A stretch of DNA of 64,000 nt from Pseudoxanthomonas dokdonensis (lineage in GTDB: Bacteria > Pseudomonadota > Gammaproteobacteria > Xanthomonadales > Xanthomonadaceae): assembly GCF_001431405.1 (NCBI RefSeq), contig NZ_LDJL01000009.1, positions 1-64,000 of the forward strand. The letters run 5' to 3'. The notes beneath the pieces are model-generated. The model did no database searches and had not been told where the DNA came from. It saw nothing but the letters and a program-made list of their open reading frames with translations. Shown in pieces: positions 1-7,976 of this stretch. Within the stretch, counting starts at the first letter, position 1. Each line of letters opens with the position of its first letter. The position numbers and the translations under genes were made by a program.

Positions 1-48
1 GACAGCATGCTGTCGCCGCCCGCACGACTCCTTGCTTATCTGAGTGGC

Positions 49-1383
49 TTATTTGAGTGTTCCGGCACCGGCGATCACCGTCAGCGGCACTGTCCAGGTC
101 GGATCGATGCGCGGATAACGGCTTGGCGTCCAATCGACCTGGTTGCCGATGCTGGTGCCGTTGACCGCGTTGAACTGCGCGATCACATCAACCTGATCGC
201 GGCGCAGCACGCCATTGCGCAGGGTGCCTTCGATGCGCGCGGCGGTGCCCTTGTAAGTTTCCATGAACAGATCCGCGGTGACCGCCGAAGGCACCAGGAA
301 GTGGTTGTTCTGCGCGACCAGCTGCGACTCGATGCCCAGTCCCCAGCTGTAACCGTAGTGGCCGGCACCGGCGCGGCTCAGGCTGTACTGGTTGTTGTAC
401 GCGTGCACCTGGCCGTAGCGGACACGCGGCACGCGCTGGCCCAGATCATGGAACAGATTGTGGTGCAGGGTGACCCGCAACTTGCCGCGGTCGGCGCTGG
501 CGCTGTCGGACGAACCGAACAGCATCGCCTTGTCGTGATTGGCCAGCAGGTTCCAGGAGATGGTTACGTTGTCCGACTCGTTGGTGACGTCGATCAGGCC
601 GTCATGGACCTGGTACAGGCGACCGAAATAGCTCGGCTGGTCCTCGTCGGCGGTGTTCGCGTCGAGCAGGGTGTTGTGGTTGATCCACACGTGCGAGGCA
701 TTGCGCACCGAGATGGCGTCGTACAGCGAGTTCCAGTTGCCTTCCGAACCATCGGTCGGATCCCAGGCCGGGAAGCAATCGAAAGTATCGGCGATGGTCA
801 GGTTGCGGATGATGACGTTGATCGGCAGGGTGCCCTTGGAGTCCTTGCGGATATCCAGCCAGGCGCCGCGCAGTCCGGCATCACGGGTAACCCCGACGAT
901 GGTGGTGTTGGCCGGAATCTTGATCCGGACCCGCAACTGCTGGACCGCGGCGGCAGCCTTGCGTGCATCCTCCAGCGGGCCGCTCGGATCTTCGCGACCC
1001 CACACCGCCGGGTCATACGCGGCCAGGTAGGCCGGCAGGGTGTAGCCGGTGCCCTGCGAATAGTCGTCGCAGCCCAGTGGCTGGTTGCCATCATCGACGT
1101 TGGCATCGATGACCCCGGCGATGCGGATGATCTTCGGCGTCGCGTCGGGGAAGTTGAGCGCGGCGACCAGCTCATTGCGGTTGCGCACGGTGTATACGTG
1201 GGCCTCGTCGGCGGCCGAACCACCGGTGGTCCCATGGGGCAGTTGTTCGGTCGGCAGTGACGCCCAGCCATCATTGGCCGGCAGCACTTCGCGACCCAGG
1301 TCGGGGAGATTGCGCGCGCTGGCGCCGAAAGACAGCGATGCCAGGACCAGGGCGGCCAGGCAGGCGTTGCGTGGTGTGCTCAT
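49..1383 (-). CDS. Secreted pectate lyase, family PL1
   Basis: The 444-residue protein has a signal peptide (residues 1-23, cleavage after ASA) and a right-handed beta-helix of pectate lyase family PL1, which cleaves polygalacturonate by beta-elimination outside the cell or in the periplasm. The family hallmark RVPRVRYG followed by VHAYNN lies at about residues 317-330 and carries the catalytic arginine region. The vWiDH signature reads VWINHN (Asn235), an Asp-to-Asn change at a position usually linked to calcium binding. The start was set at the ATG before the signal peptide; an AGGA lies about 9 bases upstream, and the longer open frame has no signal sequence. It follows a TonB-dependent receptor on the same strand, separated by 134 bases with a likely terminator, so it may be partly independent. 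Confidence 0.93.
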   Translation of the reverse strand: MSTPRNACLAALVLASLSFGASARNLPDLGREVLPANDGWASLPTEQLPHGTTGGSAADEAHVYTVRNRNELVAALNFPDATPKIIRIAGVIDANVDDGNQPLGCDDYSQGTGYTLPAYLAAYDPAVWGREDPSGPLEDARKAAAAVQQLRVRIKIPANTTIVGVTRDAGLRGAWLDIRKDSKGTLPINVIIRNLTIADTFDCFPAWDPTDGSEGNWNSLYDAISVRNASHVWINHNTLLDANTADEDQPSYFGRLYQVHDGLIDVTNESDNVTISWNLLANHDKAMLFGSSDSASADRGKLRVTLHHNLFHDLGQRVPRVRYGQVHAYNNQYSLSRAGAGHYGYSWGLGIESQLVAQNNHFLVPSAVTADLFMETYKGTAARIEGTLRNGVLRRDQVDVIAQFNAVNGTSIGNQVDWTPSRYPRIDPTWTVPLTVIAGAGTLK

Positions 1384-1477
1384 CGTTGCGGTTCCTGTGG
1401 CAGGGAAAGGGGGCGCACGCCAGCGCAGGGCTGGCGTGCGAACCGGTGCAACCGTGAAGCAGGGGGAGGTGTCGCGG

Positions 1478-1506
1478 ATAAAAAGGCGGGGCGTGGGGCA
1501 CCCGCC
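1478..1506 (-). terminator. Putative Rho-independent terminator after the receptor gene
   Basis: Read on the minus strand, GGCGGG and CCCGCC form a 6-bp GC stem around a 10-base loop, followed directly by TTTTTAT. It starts 11 bases after the receptor stop codon and would separate that gene from the pectate lyase gene. Confidence 0.55.
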
Positions 1507-1517
1507 AGGAGAGAACG

Positions 1518-4301
1518 TCAGAACTTGTAGCGCAGGCCCATCAGGTACTGGCGGCCGGTTTCGCTGTAGTCCAGCGGCAACTGCGAGGCCGCGCCAACCC
1601 AGGTCTGCATCGACGGTTCGTTGGTCAGATTGATGCCTTCCAGGCTGACTTCCAGCTGTTCGCTCAACTTCAGCCGCAACGATGCGTCGACATAGGTGGA
1701 ACCGCTCTGGCCATGCACGTCCTCGGTGAAGCCCTTCTCGGTGCCCGGTACCTGGATCAGGTAGTCGTCGCGGTTGGTCGCCGAGACGCGACCGGAGAAG
1801 CGCTCGCCCTCGTAGAACAAAGTCGCGTTCCACGAATGCTTGGACAGGCCAGTCAGATCGGTGTTCAACGAATTCGCACCGCTGGATGTCAGGTACTGGA
1901 TCTGCGAGTCGACGTAGGTGTAGTTCAGCTGCAGGCCCAGGTTCGACCAGGCACCCGGCAGGAAGGTGAAGGTCTGCACGTAGTTCGCTTCCACGCCCTT
2001 CAGATCGCCGCCCGGGGTGTTGACCGGTACCGAGAACACGAAGTCATCGTTGACCGTGGCATCGGTGTTGTCGAGCAGGCTGGCCGGCAGGCCGCTGGCC
2101 GAGTACGGCTGCACCACGCGGGTGGTCTGGACGAAGCTGTCGATCTGCTTGAAGAACAGGCCAACGCTGAGCAGGCTGGCTTCCTGGAAATACCATTCGG
2201 CGCTGAGGTCGTAGGTGTCGGCGCGGATCGGATCCAGGTTGGGATTGCCACCGCTGACGGTGCGGGCACCGCCGCTGACGCTGACGGTCACGCCGGGGGT
2301 CAGGCTGCCCAGCCCCGGACGGCTCATGACCTTGGCCGCACCGAAGCGCAGCAGGAAGTCAGGCGCCAGTTCGGCAACCAGGTTCATCGACGGCAGGGTA
2401 TCGCTGTACTCGCGCTCGACCGTGGTCGGTACCGGCGTGCCACTGGCGGTGGCGGTGCCGGTGGAGGACTGCTTGGTCTTGACGTAGCGCACGCCGAAGT
2501 TGCCCGAGAACGGCACCGAACCCAGGTCGGTGGAGAAATCGCCCTGCAGGTAGACGCCGCGATCCTCTTCATCGACGCTGCGGGTGCTGGCCGCATATGG
2601 GCTGAGTGCAAACGAGCCTTCGCCGCTGTAGATGTTGAACTGGTCGGCGATGGCGTCGAAATCCGGGGTCACCCAGGTACCGGGCGAACCGGAAATCCCC
2701 TTCAGGCTGATCAGATCGGTCATGTTGACCGGGACCAGGGTGGTGCCATCGCCGAAGGTCGGTACGATGCTTTCGTTCTCTGTGCGGCGCCATTCCTGCG
2801 AACTGAAGCTGTAATCCTTGGCCAGCACGCCGCCCTTGAGGGTGAAGCCGGAGCTGATGATCCAGCTGAAATCCAGCTGCCCGATGTCGAAGTCGTTCTC
2901 GACCTTGTTCTGGCGCATGCGGATGGTCGACAGGTTCCAGCCGTTCGGGTCCACCGGATCGATGCCGTAGTCGAGTACCGGCGCGTACTTGTCACCGCGG
3001 TAGTCGTAGCTGTAGCCGCCGACGTCGACCTTGTCCATCATGATAGTGGTCTGGATCGGGTTGTCATGCTTGGACGACGAGGTACCGATCTTGCCGCTGA
3101 TCTTGAAGCTGTCGCTGAACTCGTGCGAGCCGTCCAGGCTGATCTGCTCGAACTCGGTCGCCCACTCGTCGTGGCGGTTCTCGGCGCGCACGTCGACGTT
3201 GTCGAACTGGCCATACAGCAATGCACCGGTGGTCGGATCGATGTAGCCATCGTTGACGATGGTGTTGGGCTTGCCGGCGCCACTGCGGCTGAAGGAGATG
3301 GCTTCGATGTAGTGTTCGTCGCGCTCGGCGTCGATCTTCGAATAGAGGCCTTCCAGGGTGAACTCGGTGCGATCGCTGGGCTTCCACTGCAACGCACCGG
3401 TCACGCCGGTACGCTTCTGTTCGTGCTCCATCTGGGTGTAGCGCGGAAAGCGTGGATGGTAGACATCGTCGGAGAACGCATCGGTGAACGGCGATGCCGG
3501 ATTGAAACCACCATTGCTTGAACCATTGGCCCAGCGACCGGTGCCGCTGCCTTCTTCCAGTGCGTTGCGTTCGGAATAGGCGACCGACAACAGTGCACCG
3601 AAGGTGCCATCGGCCCAGGTGTTGGAAATCAGCGCGGCCATGCGCGGATCCGCCTTGCCGGAGAAATCGCTGTAGCCGACCTGGCCACTGGCGGCCAGGG
3701 TGAAACCGTCATAGTCGAACGGACGCGCGGTGCGCAGGTCGACGGTCGCACCCAGCGAACCTTCCTCGACCTCGGCCGACGCGGTCTTGCGCACGATCAT
3801 CTGCGAGAACAGGTCCGAGGCGAACACGTTGAAGTCGAAGCCGCGGCTGCGGTTGGTGCCGCCGTTCTGGTCGGTGCTGCCGACCGTGGACAGCGCTTCC
3901 ATGCCGTCGATGCGCACGCGGGTGAAGTCCGGCCCCAGGCCACGCACGGAGATGTTGCGGCCTTCACCGGCGTCGCGGGTGATCACCACGCCGGGAATGC
4001 GCTGCAGCGATTCGGCCAGGTTCAGATCCGGGAACTTGCCGACATCCTCGGCGACGATGGCGTCGACCACGCCTGCTTCGCCACGCTTGATGTCGAGCGC
4101 CTTTTCAACGCTGGCGCGATAGCCGGTGACGGTGACCGCGTCCAGGGTATCGACGCTGGCATCGGCGGGCTGGGTGGTGACCGCCGGATCCTGCGCGGTG
4201 CTGTCCTGGGCCTTGACCACTGCATTGGCCTGCAAGGCCAGGGCAATGGAAAGCGCCAGCATGGTAACCGGTGTCTTTCCAACTGTAGTACGAGTTTGCA
4301 T
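1518..4301 (-). CDS. TonB-dependent receptor (Xanthomonas/Caulobacter type), pectin locus
   Basis: This 927-residue outer-membrane active transporter has a signal peptide (about residues 1-32), a TonB-box-like stretch (LDAVTVTGYR, about 53-62) and a plug domain with IVAEDVGKFPDLN and LQRIPGV (about 80-105). A long beta-barrel ends in GLRYKF, with the terminal Phe typical of outer-membrane proteins. The size and the VEKAL/IKR N-terminal pattern fit the TonB-Xanth-Caul subfamily. The gene lies upstream of the pectate lyase and is divergent from a second receptor of the same subfamily, so the likely cargo is pectin-derived oligosaccharide; that substrate is inferred from context. The start is supported by a strong GAGGAGGGGAG site. 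A 17-base element shared with the other receptor lies 99 bases upstream. Confidence 0.93.
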   Translation of the reverse strand: MQTRTTVGKTPVTMLALSIALALQANAVVKAQDSTAQDPAVTTQPADASVDTLDAVTVTGYRASVEKALDIKRGEAGVVDAIVAEDVGKFPDLNLAESLQRIPGVVITRDAGEGRNISVRGLGPDFTRVRIDGMEALSTVGSTDQNGGTNRSRGFDFNVFASDLFSQMIVRKTASAEVEEGSLGATVDLRTARPFDYDGFTLAASGQVGYSDFSGKADPRMAALISNTWADGTFGALLSVAYSERNALEEGSGTGRWANGSSNGGFNPASPFTDAFSDDVYHPRFPRYTQMEHEQKRTGVTGALQWKPSDRTEFTLEGLYSKIDAERDEHYIEAISFSRSGAGKPNTIVNDGYIDPTTGALLYGQFDNVDVRAENRHDEWATEFEQISLDGSHEFSDSFKISGKIGTSSSKHDNPIQTTIMMDKVDVGGYSYDYRGDKYAPVLDYGIDPVDPNGWNLSTIRMRQNKVENDFDIGQLDFSWIISSGFTLKGGVLAKDYSFSSQEWRRTENESIVPTFGDGTTLVPVNMTDLISLKGISGSPGTWVTPDFDAIADQFNIYSGEGSFALSPYAASTRSVDEEDRGVYLQGDFSTDLGSVPFSGNFGVRYVKTKQSSTGTATASGTPVPTTVEREYSDTLPSMNLVAELAPDFLLRFGAAKVMSRPGLGSLTPGVTVSVSGGARTVSGGNPNLDPIRADTYDLSAEWYFQEASLLSVGLFFKQIDSFVQTTRVVQPYSASGLPASLLDNTDATVNDDFVFSVPVNTPGGDLKGVEANYVQTFTFLPGAWSNLGLQLNYTYVDSQIQYLTSSGANSLNTDLTGLSKHSWNATLFYEGERFSGRVSATNRDDYLIQVPGTEKGFTEDVHGQSGSTYVDASLRLKLSEQLEVSLEGINLTNEPSMQTWVGAASQLPLDYSETGRQYLMGLRYKF

Positions 4302-4400
4302 GTTCTCCCCTCCTCAAGGGCACATGGCTGCTTCGGGGCAGCTGATTTATGCACTAAGACAATGTTGTCGGATTGCTGCTGACAGTTGCCAGCCGGTTCG

Positions 4401-4417
4401 AATGACACCGCTGGTCA
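4401..4417 (-). promoter_or_regulatory. Shared receptor operator, copy 1
   Basis: The + strand reads AATGACACCGCTGGTCA; on the strand of the 1518-4301 receptor it reads TGACCAGCGGTGTCATT, 99 bases before the start codon. It is an imperfect dyad (TGAC...GTCA) with a central CG. The AATGACA half-site resembles LacI-family boxes reported in Xanthomonas (for example the NagR box). An identical copy precedes the other receptor. No regulator gene is in this locus, so the binding protein is unknown. Confidence 0.65.
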
Positions 4418-4464
4418 GGCGGCAACCTAGCAGAGTGTGCAGTGCAGCAACAACAACTATTTTT

Positions 4465-4479
4465 TTGTCCTCGGGACAA
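4465..4479. promoter_or_regulatory. Perfect inverted repeat TTGTCC-N3-GGACAA
   Basis: A 6+6 perfect inverted repeat with a TCG spacer sits between T-runs (4461-4466 and 4482-4486), about 165 bases upstream of the minus-strand receptor. It could be an operator or a small transcript hairpin. Nothing else identifies the factor. Confidence 0.35.
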
Positions 4480-4937
4480 TATTTTTGCCCGCGATGAGGG
4501 CCTGTTCCGGGGCGCGACGCCGCCAGGCTGATATCGGCAAACAGGAATGTCTCGACGGCGGCGATCGGGTGACCGCAGACTGCGTGGCCGGCGCTGTGCC
4601 GCACCAGGCGAGTTGCCTGCTGCGTGATCGTCATTCTGTCCGGATGACCCCGCTTGCTGCTGCATGAGACCGTGCAGGTGCGGAAAAACAGCCGAATACG
4701 CCGATCACGGGCGCGGCGCCAGACGCATTGCCCGCGGTACCGGGTCCACCTGTGCTCTGCCATTACAAACAAACGATGTGAAGTCGCGAGCGACGCGCAG
4801 CTGCGATGACATCCGCCGATTTGCCTGCTGGCGAACACGGCCATCACCGGCAGTCAAAGTGCGACCGTCATCGCAGCCGCATCGATATCGGCTTGTGCAA
4901 TGCAAAATGCGTCAGCGGGAACTTCCTGTTAGGTTTT

Positions 4938-4954
4938 TGACCAGCGGTGTCATT
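4938..4954 (+). promoter_or_regulatory. Shared receptor operator, copy 2
   Basis: TGACCAGCGGTGTCATT on the + strand, 67 bases before the second receptor start. It is identical over 17 bases to copy 1 and has the same orientation relative to its own gene, which argues for a shared regulator acting on both receptors. Confidence 0.65.
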
Positions 4955-5021
4955 TCGACTCGAAGCGAGCGGAATAGGGACGAGCACCTGCCATTCATGT
5001 CTGCCCTGGGAGGGGAAACCA

Positions 5022-7841
5022 ATGCGGGAATCAAACAACGCTCCACGGCGCGGCCGGTTGTCGGCTTCGCTCCTGGCCTTGGCCATCGGCTCGATCGTGC
5101 ACGCCAACGCGGCGGCGCAGCAAACCACCGCCGCCCCATCGCCGACGGCGGCTGGCAGCGCATCGCCTGCATCGCCGCAGCCATCCGCGGCTACCGAAGC
5201 CACCGATCTGGACAGTGTGCAGGTGGTCGGCTACCGCGCCAGCCTTGGACGGGCACTGGACTTGAAGCGTGACAGCGTCGGCGCCATTGATGCGATTGTC
5301 GCCGAGGATATCGCCGACTTCCCCGACCAGAACATCGCCGAATCGCTGCAGCGCATCCCCGGCATCACCATCACCCGCGAGTCCGGCGAGGGGCGCAGCA
5401 TTTCCGTGCGCGGCCTGTCCGGGGATTTCACCCGGGTTCGCATCAATGGCATCGAGGCCATTGCCGCGACCGGTGGCGAGGGCGGCCCCAATCGCGGCCG
5501 CGATTTCGATTACAACGTGTTCGCCTCCGAGCTGTTCAATTCGGTGGTGGTGCACAAGACCGCCGAAGCCAAGCTCGATGAAGGATCGCTGGGCGCGGTG
5601 GTGGATCTGAACACCGGCGCGCCGTTCGGCTACGCCGATGGCGTCACCGCTCTGGTCTCGGCGCAGGCGCAGTACAACGACGTTGCCTCCGACACCTCGC
5701 CGCGCCTGGCCGGTCTGTTCGCCTACAAGGATCCCAACGACGTCTGGGCGATGTCGATTTCGGCCGCGTATTCCGACGACACTACCTTCGAAATGGGCCA
5801 GAACACCGTGCGTTGGCAACAGGCCGCGTTCCGCTCGGTACGCGGTGTCGATTGCGCCAGCAATCCGACCGATGCCGGTTGTGCCGAGGTCGCCAACGGT
5901 TTCCATCCACGCATTCCGCGCTACGGCGAAATCCAGGTTGACCGCGAGCGCCTGGGCGTGACCGCCAGCCTGGAAGTGCGGCCGACCGATTCGACCCGGA
6001 TCAAGTTCGACGTGCTGCATTCCAAGCTGGATGCGGTGCGCAGCGAGCGCTGGGGCGAAGTGCTGTTCCGCGGCAACGAAAAGGGCATGGATGTGCTCGA
6101 TTACACCCTGGATCCGGCGACCAACAACCTCAACATGATGGAGGTCAACAACGCCTGGGTCCGCAACGAGAACTTCGAGAAGGCCTGGACCACCGAGTTC
6201 AACCAGTACACGCTGGACATCGAACAGGCATTCACCGACACGTTGACTGGCCACCTCCTGGCCGGTACCTCGAAATCCGAACTGGAATTCCCGCACGAGA
6301 TCACCTTCGTCTACGACGATCGCGACTACAACGGCTACCTGTACGACTACAGCAACGACAAGAACCCGGTGCTGGCGTTCAATGGCGGCGACGTGACCAA
6401 TCCGGCCGCGTTCCAGATGTCCGAGTTCCGTGACCGTCCCAGCAGCACCAGCCACAAGTTCGACACCCTGGCCGCTGACGTCCAATGGAACTTCAGTACC
6501 GATTACGGTCTGGAAGCCGGGGTCAACTACCGCAGGTTCCGCTTCCAGACCTGGGGTGGAACCCGCGATACCGGCGTCTGCGCAGCCGGCCTCTACGATT
6601 GCGATCCCGACGGCGACGGAACCGACGATTATTACGGCATCCCCGCCACCGATGACCTGTCGCAGGTCTATCACTTCGACGACGATACCGGCGCCGGCAG
6701 CACCACCAGCTGGGTGATTCCCAACCTCGACGCATGGCGCGAGTACATCGACCTGGCCAACCAGCCGTTGCGCCAGGACCAGGGCAACATCCGCAGCGTC
6801 GAGGAAAAGGACAAGGGCGTCTACGTGCAGTTGAATGGCTACAAGGATATCGGCGGCCATGACCTGCGCTTCGACGTCGGCGTGCGCTACGTGCGCACCG
6901 AGCAGACGTCCAGCGGCTACAACTCCGGCAGCTACGTGACCATCGACCGTCCGTATTACTCGGACACGCTGCCCTCGTTCAACATGGCCTTCAACATCAC
7001 CCCGGACCTGCTGTGGCGCGCGTCCGCGTCGAAGGTGATGACGCGTCCCGGCCTTGGCAGCGTATCGCCGGGCGGTAGCGTCGACAGCTTCAACTATCGT
7101 GTCTCCTACCAGAATCCCTATCTGGACCCGACCCGGGCCAAGGCTTACGACACCTCGCTGGAGTGGTACTTCGCCGAAGGCTCGATCCTGTCGCTGGCGA
7201 TCTTCTACAAGGACATCGCTTCACGCCCGATCAGCACCGAACGCACCGGTACCTACGCATCGACCGGCCTGCCGCTGTCGCTGCTGGTACCGACGTCACC
7301 GGCCGAGCAGGATCCGGAAGGCCGCCCGTGGACGATTTCCTCGATCGACAACGGTCCCGGTGGCTCGCTCAAGGGCGCCGAGCTGGGCTTCCAGGTGCCC
7401 CTGTCCCTGTGGCTGGACGGGGTGCCGGTGCTGCGGAACATGGGCATCCTCGGCAACTACACCTGGGTCGACTCGGATGTGGACTATACCTTCGGCGATG
7501 AAATCGTCACCGAGCGTCTGTTCGGCCTGTCCAACAAGTCGTACAACGCCACCGTCTATTACGAGAACGACCGCTTCAACGCGCGCGCGTCGGTGGCCTA
7601 TCGCGACGACTATCTGACCGGGACCAGCGGTACCAACAATCGTTTCGAAGGCTACGGCGATACCTTCAACCTGGATGTGTCGGCGGGCTACAAGATCAAC
7701 GAGCATCTGGATCTGACCTTCGAAGCGCTCAACCTGACCGACGACTACCAGGACCGCTGGACCGATCTGGCCACCCTGCGTCGTTACGAATGGGATCACA
7801 CCGGCCGGGTCTACAAGGTCGGCGTGCGCTATCGCTTCTGA
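5022..7841 (+). CDS. TonB-dependent receptor (Xanthomonas/Caulobacter type), pectin locus
   Basis: The 939-residue outer-membrane receptor has a signal peptide (about residues 1-33, ending near ANAAAQ), a TonB-box-like LDSVQVVGYR, a plug with IVAEDIADFPDQN and LQRIPGI, and a barrel ending in GVRYRF. The N-terminal half of the plug is strongly similar to the divergent receptor, so the two are paralogues of one subfamily. The ATG at 5022 was chosen over an upstream in-frame ATG because GGGAGGGG lies just before it and the signal peptide starts there. Its substrate is probably a different oligosaccharide from the same polymer; this is inferred from the neighbouring esterases, lyase and GH43. A strong hairpin follows the stop codon. 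Confidence 0.93.
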   Translation: MRESNNAPRRGRLSASLLALAIGSIVHANAAAQQTTAAPSPTAAGSASPASPQPSAATEATDLDSVQVVGYRASLGRALDLKRDSVGAIDAIVAEDIADFPDQNIAESLQRIPGITITRESGEGRSISVRGLSGDFTRVRINGIEAIAATGGEGGPNRGRDFDYNVFASELFNSVVVHKTAEAKLDEGSLGAVVDLNTGAPFGYADGVTALVSAQAQYNDVASDTSPRLAGLFAYKDPNDVWAMSISAAYSDDTTFEMGQNTVRWQQAAFRSVRGVDCASNPTDAGCAEVANGFHPRIPRYGEIQVDRERLGVTASLEVRPTDSTRIKFDVLHSKLDAVRSERWGEVLFRGNEKGMDVLDYTLDPATNNLNMMEVNNAWVRNENFEKAWTTEFNQYTLDIEQAFTDTLTGHLLAGTSKSELEFPHEITFVYDDRDYNGYLYDYSNDKNPVLAFNGGDVTNPAAFQMSEFRDRPSSTSHKFDTLAADVQWNFSTDYGLEAGVNYRRFRFQTWGGTRDTGVCAAGLYDCDPDGDGTDDYYGIPATDDLSQVYHFDDDTGAGSTTSWVIPNLDAWREYIDLANQPLRQDQGNIRSVEEKDKGVYVQLNGYKDIGGHDLRFDVGVRYVRTEQTSSGYNSGSYVTIDRPYYSDTLPSFNMAFNITPDLLWRASASKVMTRPGLGSVSPGGSVDSFNYRVSYQNPYLDPTRAKAYDTSLEWYFAEGSILSLAIFYKDIASRPISTERTGTYASTGLPLSLLVPTSPAEQDPEGRPWTISSIDNGPGGSLKGAELGFQVPLSLWLDGVPVLRNMGILGNYTWVDSDVDYTFGDEIVTERLFGLSNKSYNATVYYENDRFNARASVAYRDDYLTGTSGTNNRFEGYGDTFNLDVSAGYKINEHLDLTFEALNLTDDYQDRWTDLATLRRYEWDHTGRVYKVGVRYRF

Positions 7842-7847
7842 GCCGAC

Positions 7848-7876
7848 GGCGGCACCTTCAGCATCATGGTGCCGCC
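7848..7876 (+). terminator. Strong hairpin after receptor gene, no T-tract
   Basis: GGCGGCACC and GGTGCCGCC form a perfect 9-bp stem with an 11-base loop, starting 7 bases after the receptor stop. There is no following T-run, so it may protect the 3' end or act as a weak terminator rather than a classic intrinsic one. Confidence 0.4.
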
Positions 7877-7976
7877 ACCCCATGCCTGATTCCACATGCG
7901 GGGTCGGGCCGGGACCGCTATCGTGCCGCTGCCCGTATTTTCCACCGATTGCCGGCGTACCGCCCAAGGAAACAGA

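Larger units (their letters stand above)
4302..5021. promoter_or_regulatory. 720-base divergent control region between two TonB receptors
   Basis: No credible gene is present; the open frames here lack ribosome sites and recognisable products. The region holds two copies of a 17-base element (4401-4417 and 4938-4954), a palindrome TTGTCC-tcg-GGACAA (4465-4479) flanked by T-rich sequence, and a weaker look-alike GGATGACCCCGCTTGCTG near 4641-4658. It is visibly richer in A/T runs than the coding sequence around it. It should carry both receptor promoters, but I cannot place -35/-10 boxes with confidence. Confidence 0.7.

Noticed and set aside
7-1260. Long plus-strand open frame (417 codons) opposite the pectate lyase gene
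   Set aside because: It is antisense to a clear PL1 enzyme, has no signal or recognised motif, and reflects high-GC codon bias.
4641-4658. GGATGACCCCGCTTGCTG as a third receptor operator
   Set aside because: It shares only part of the left half of the 17-base element and has no dyad; noted in the region entry but not called.
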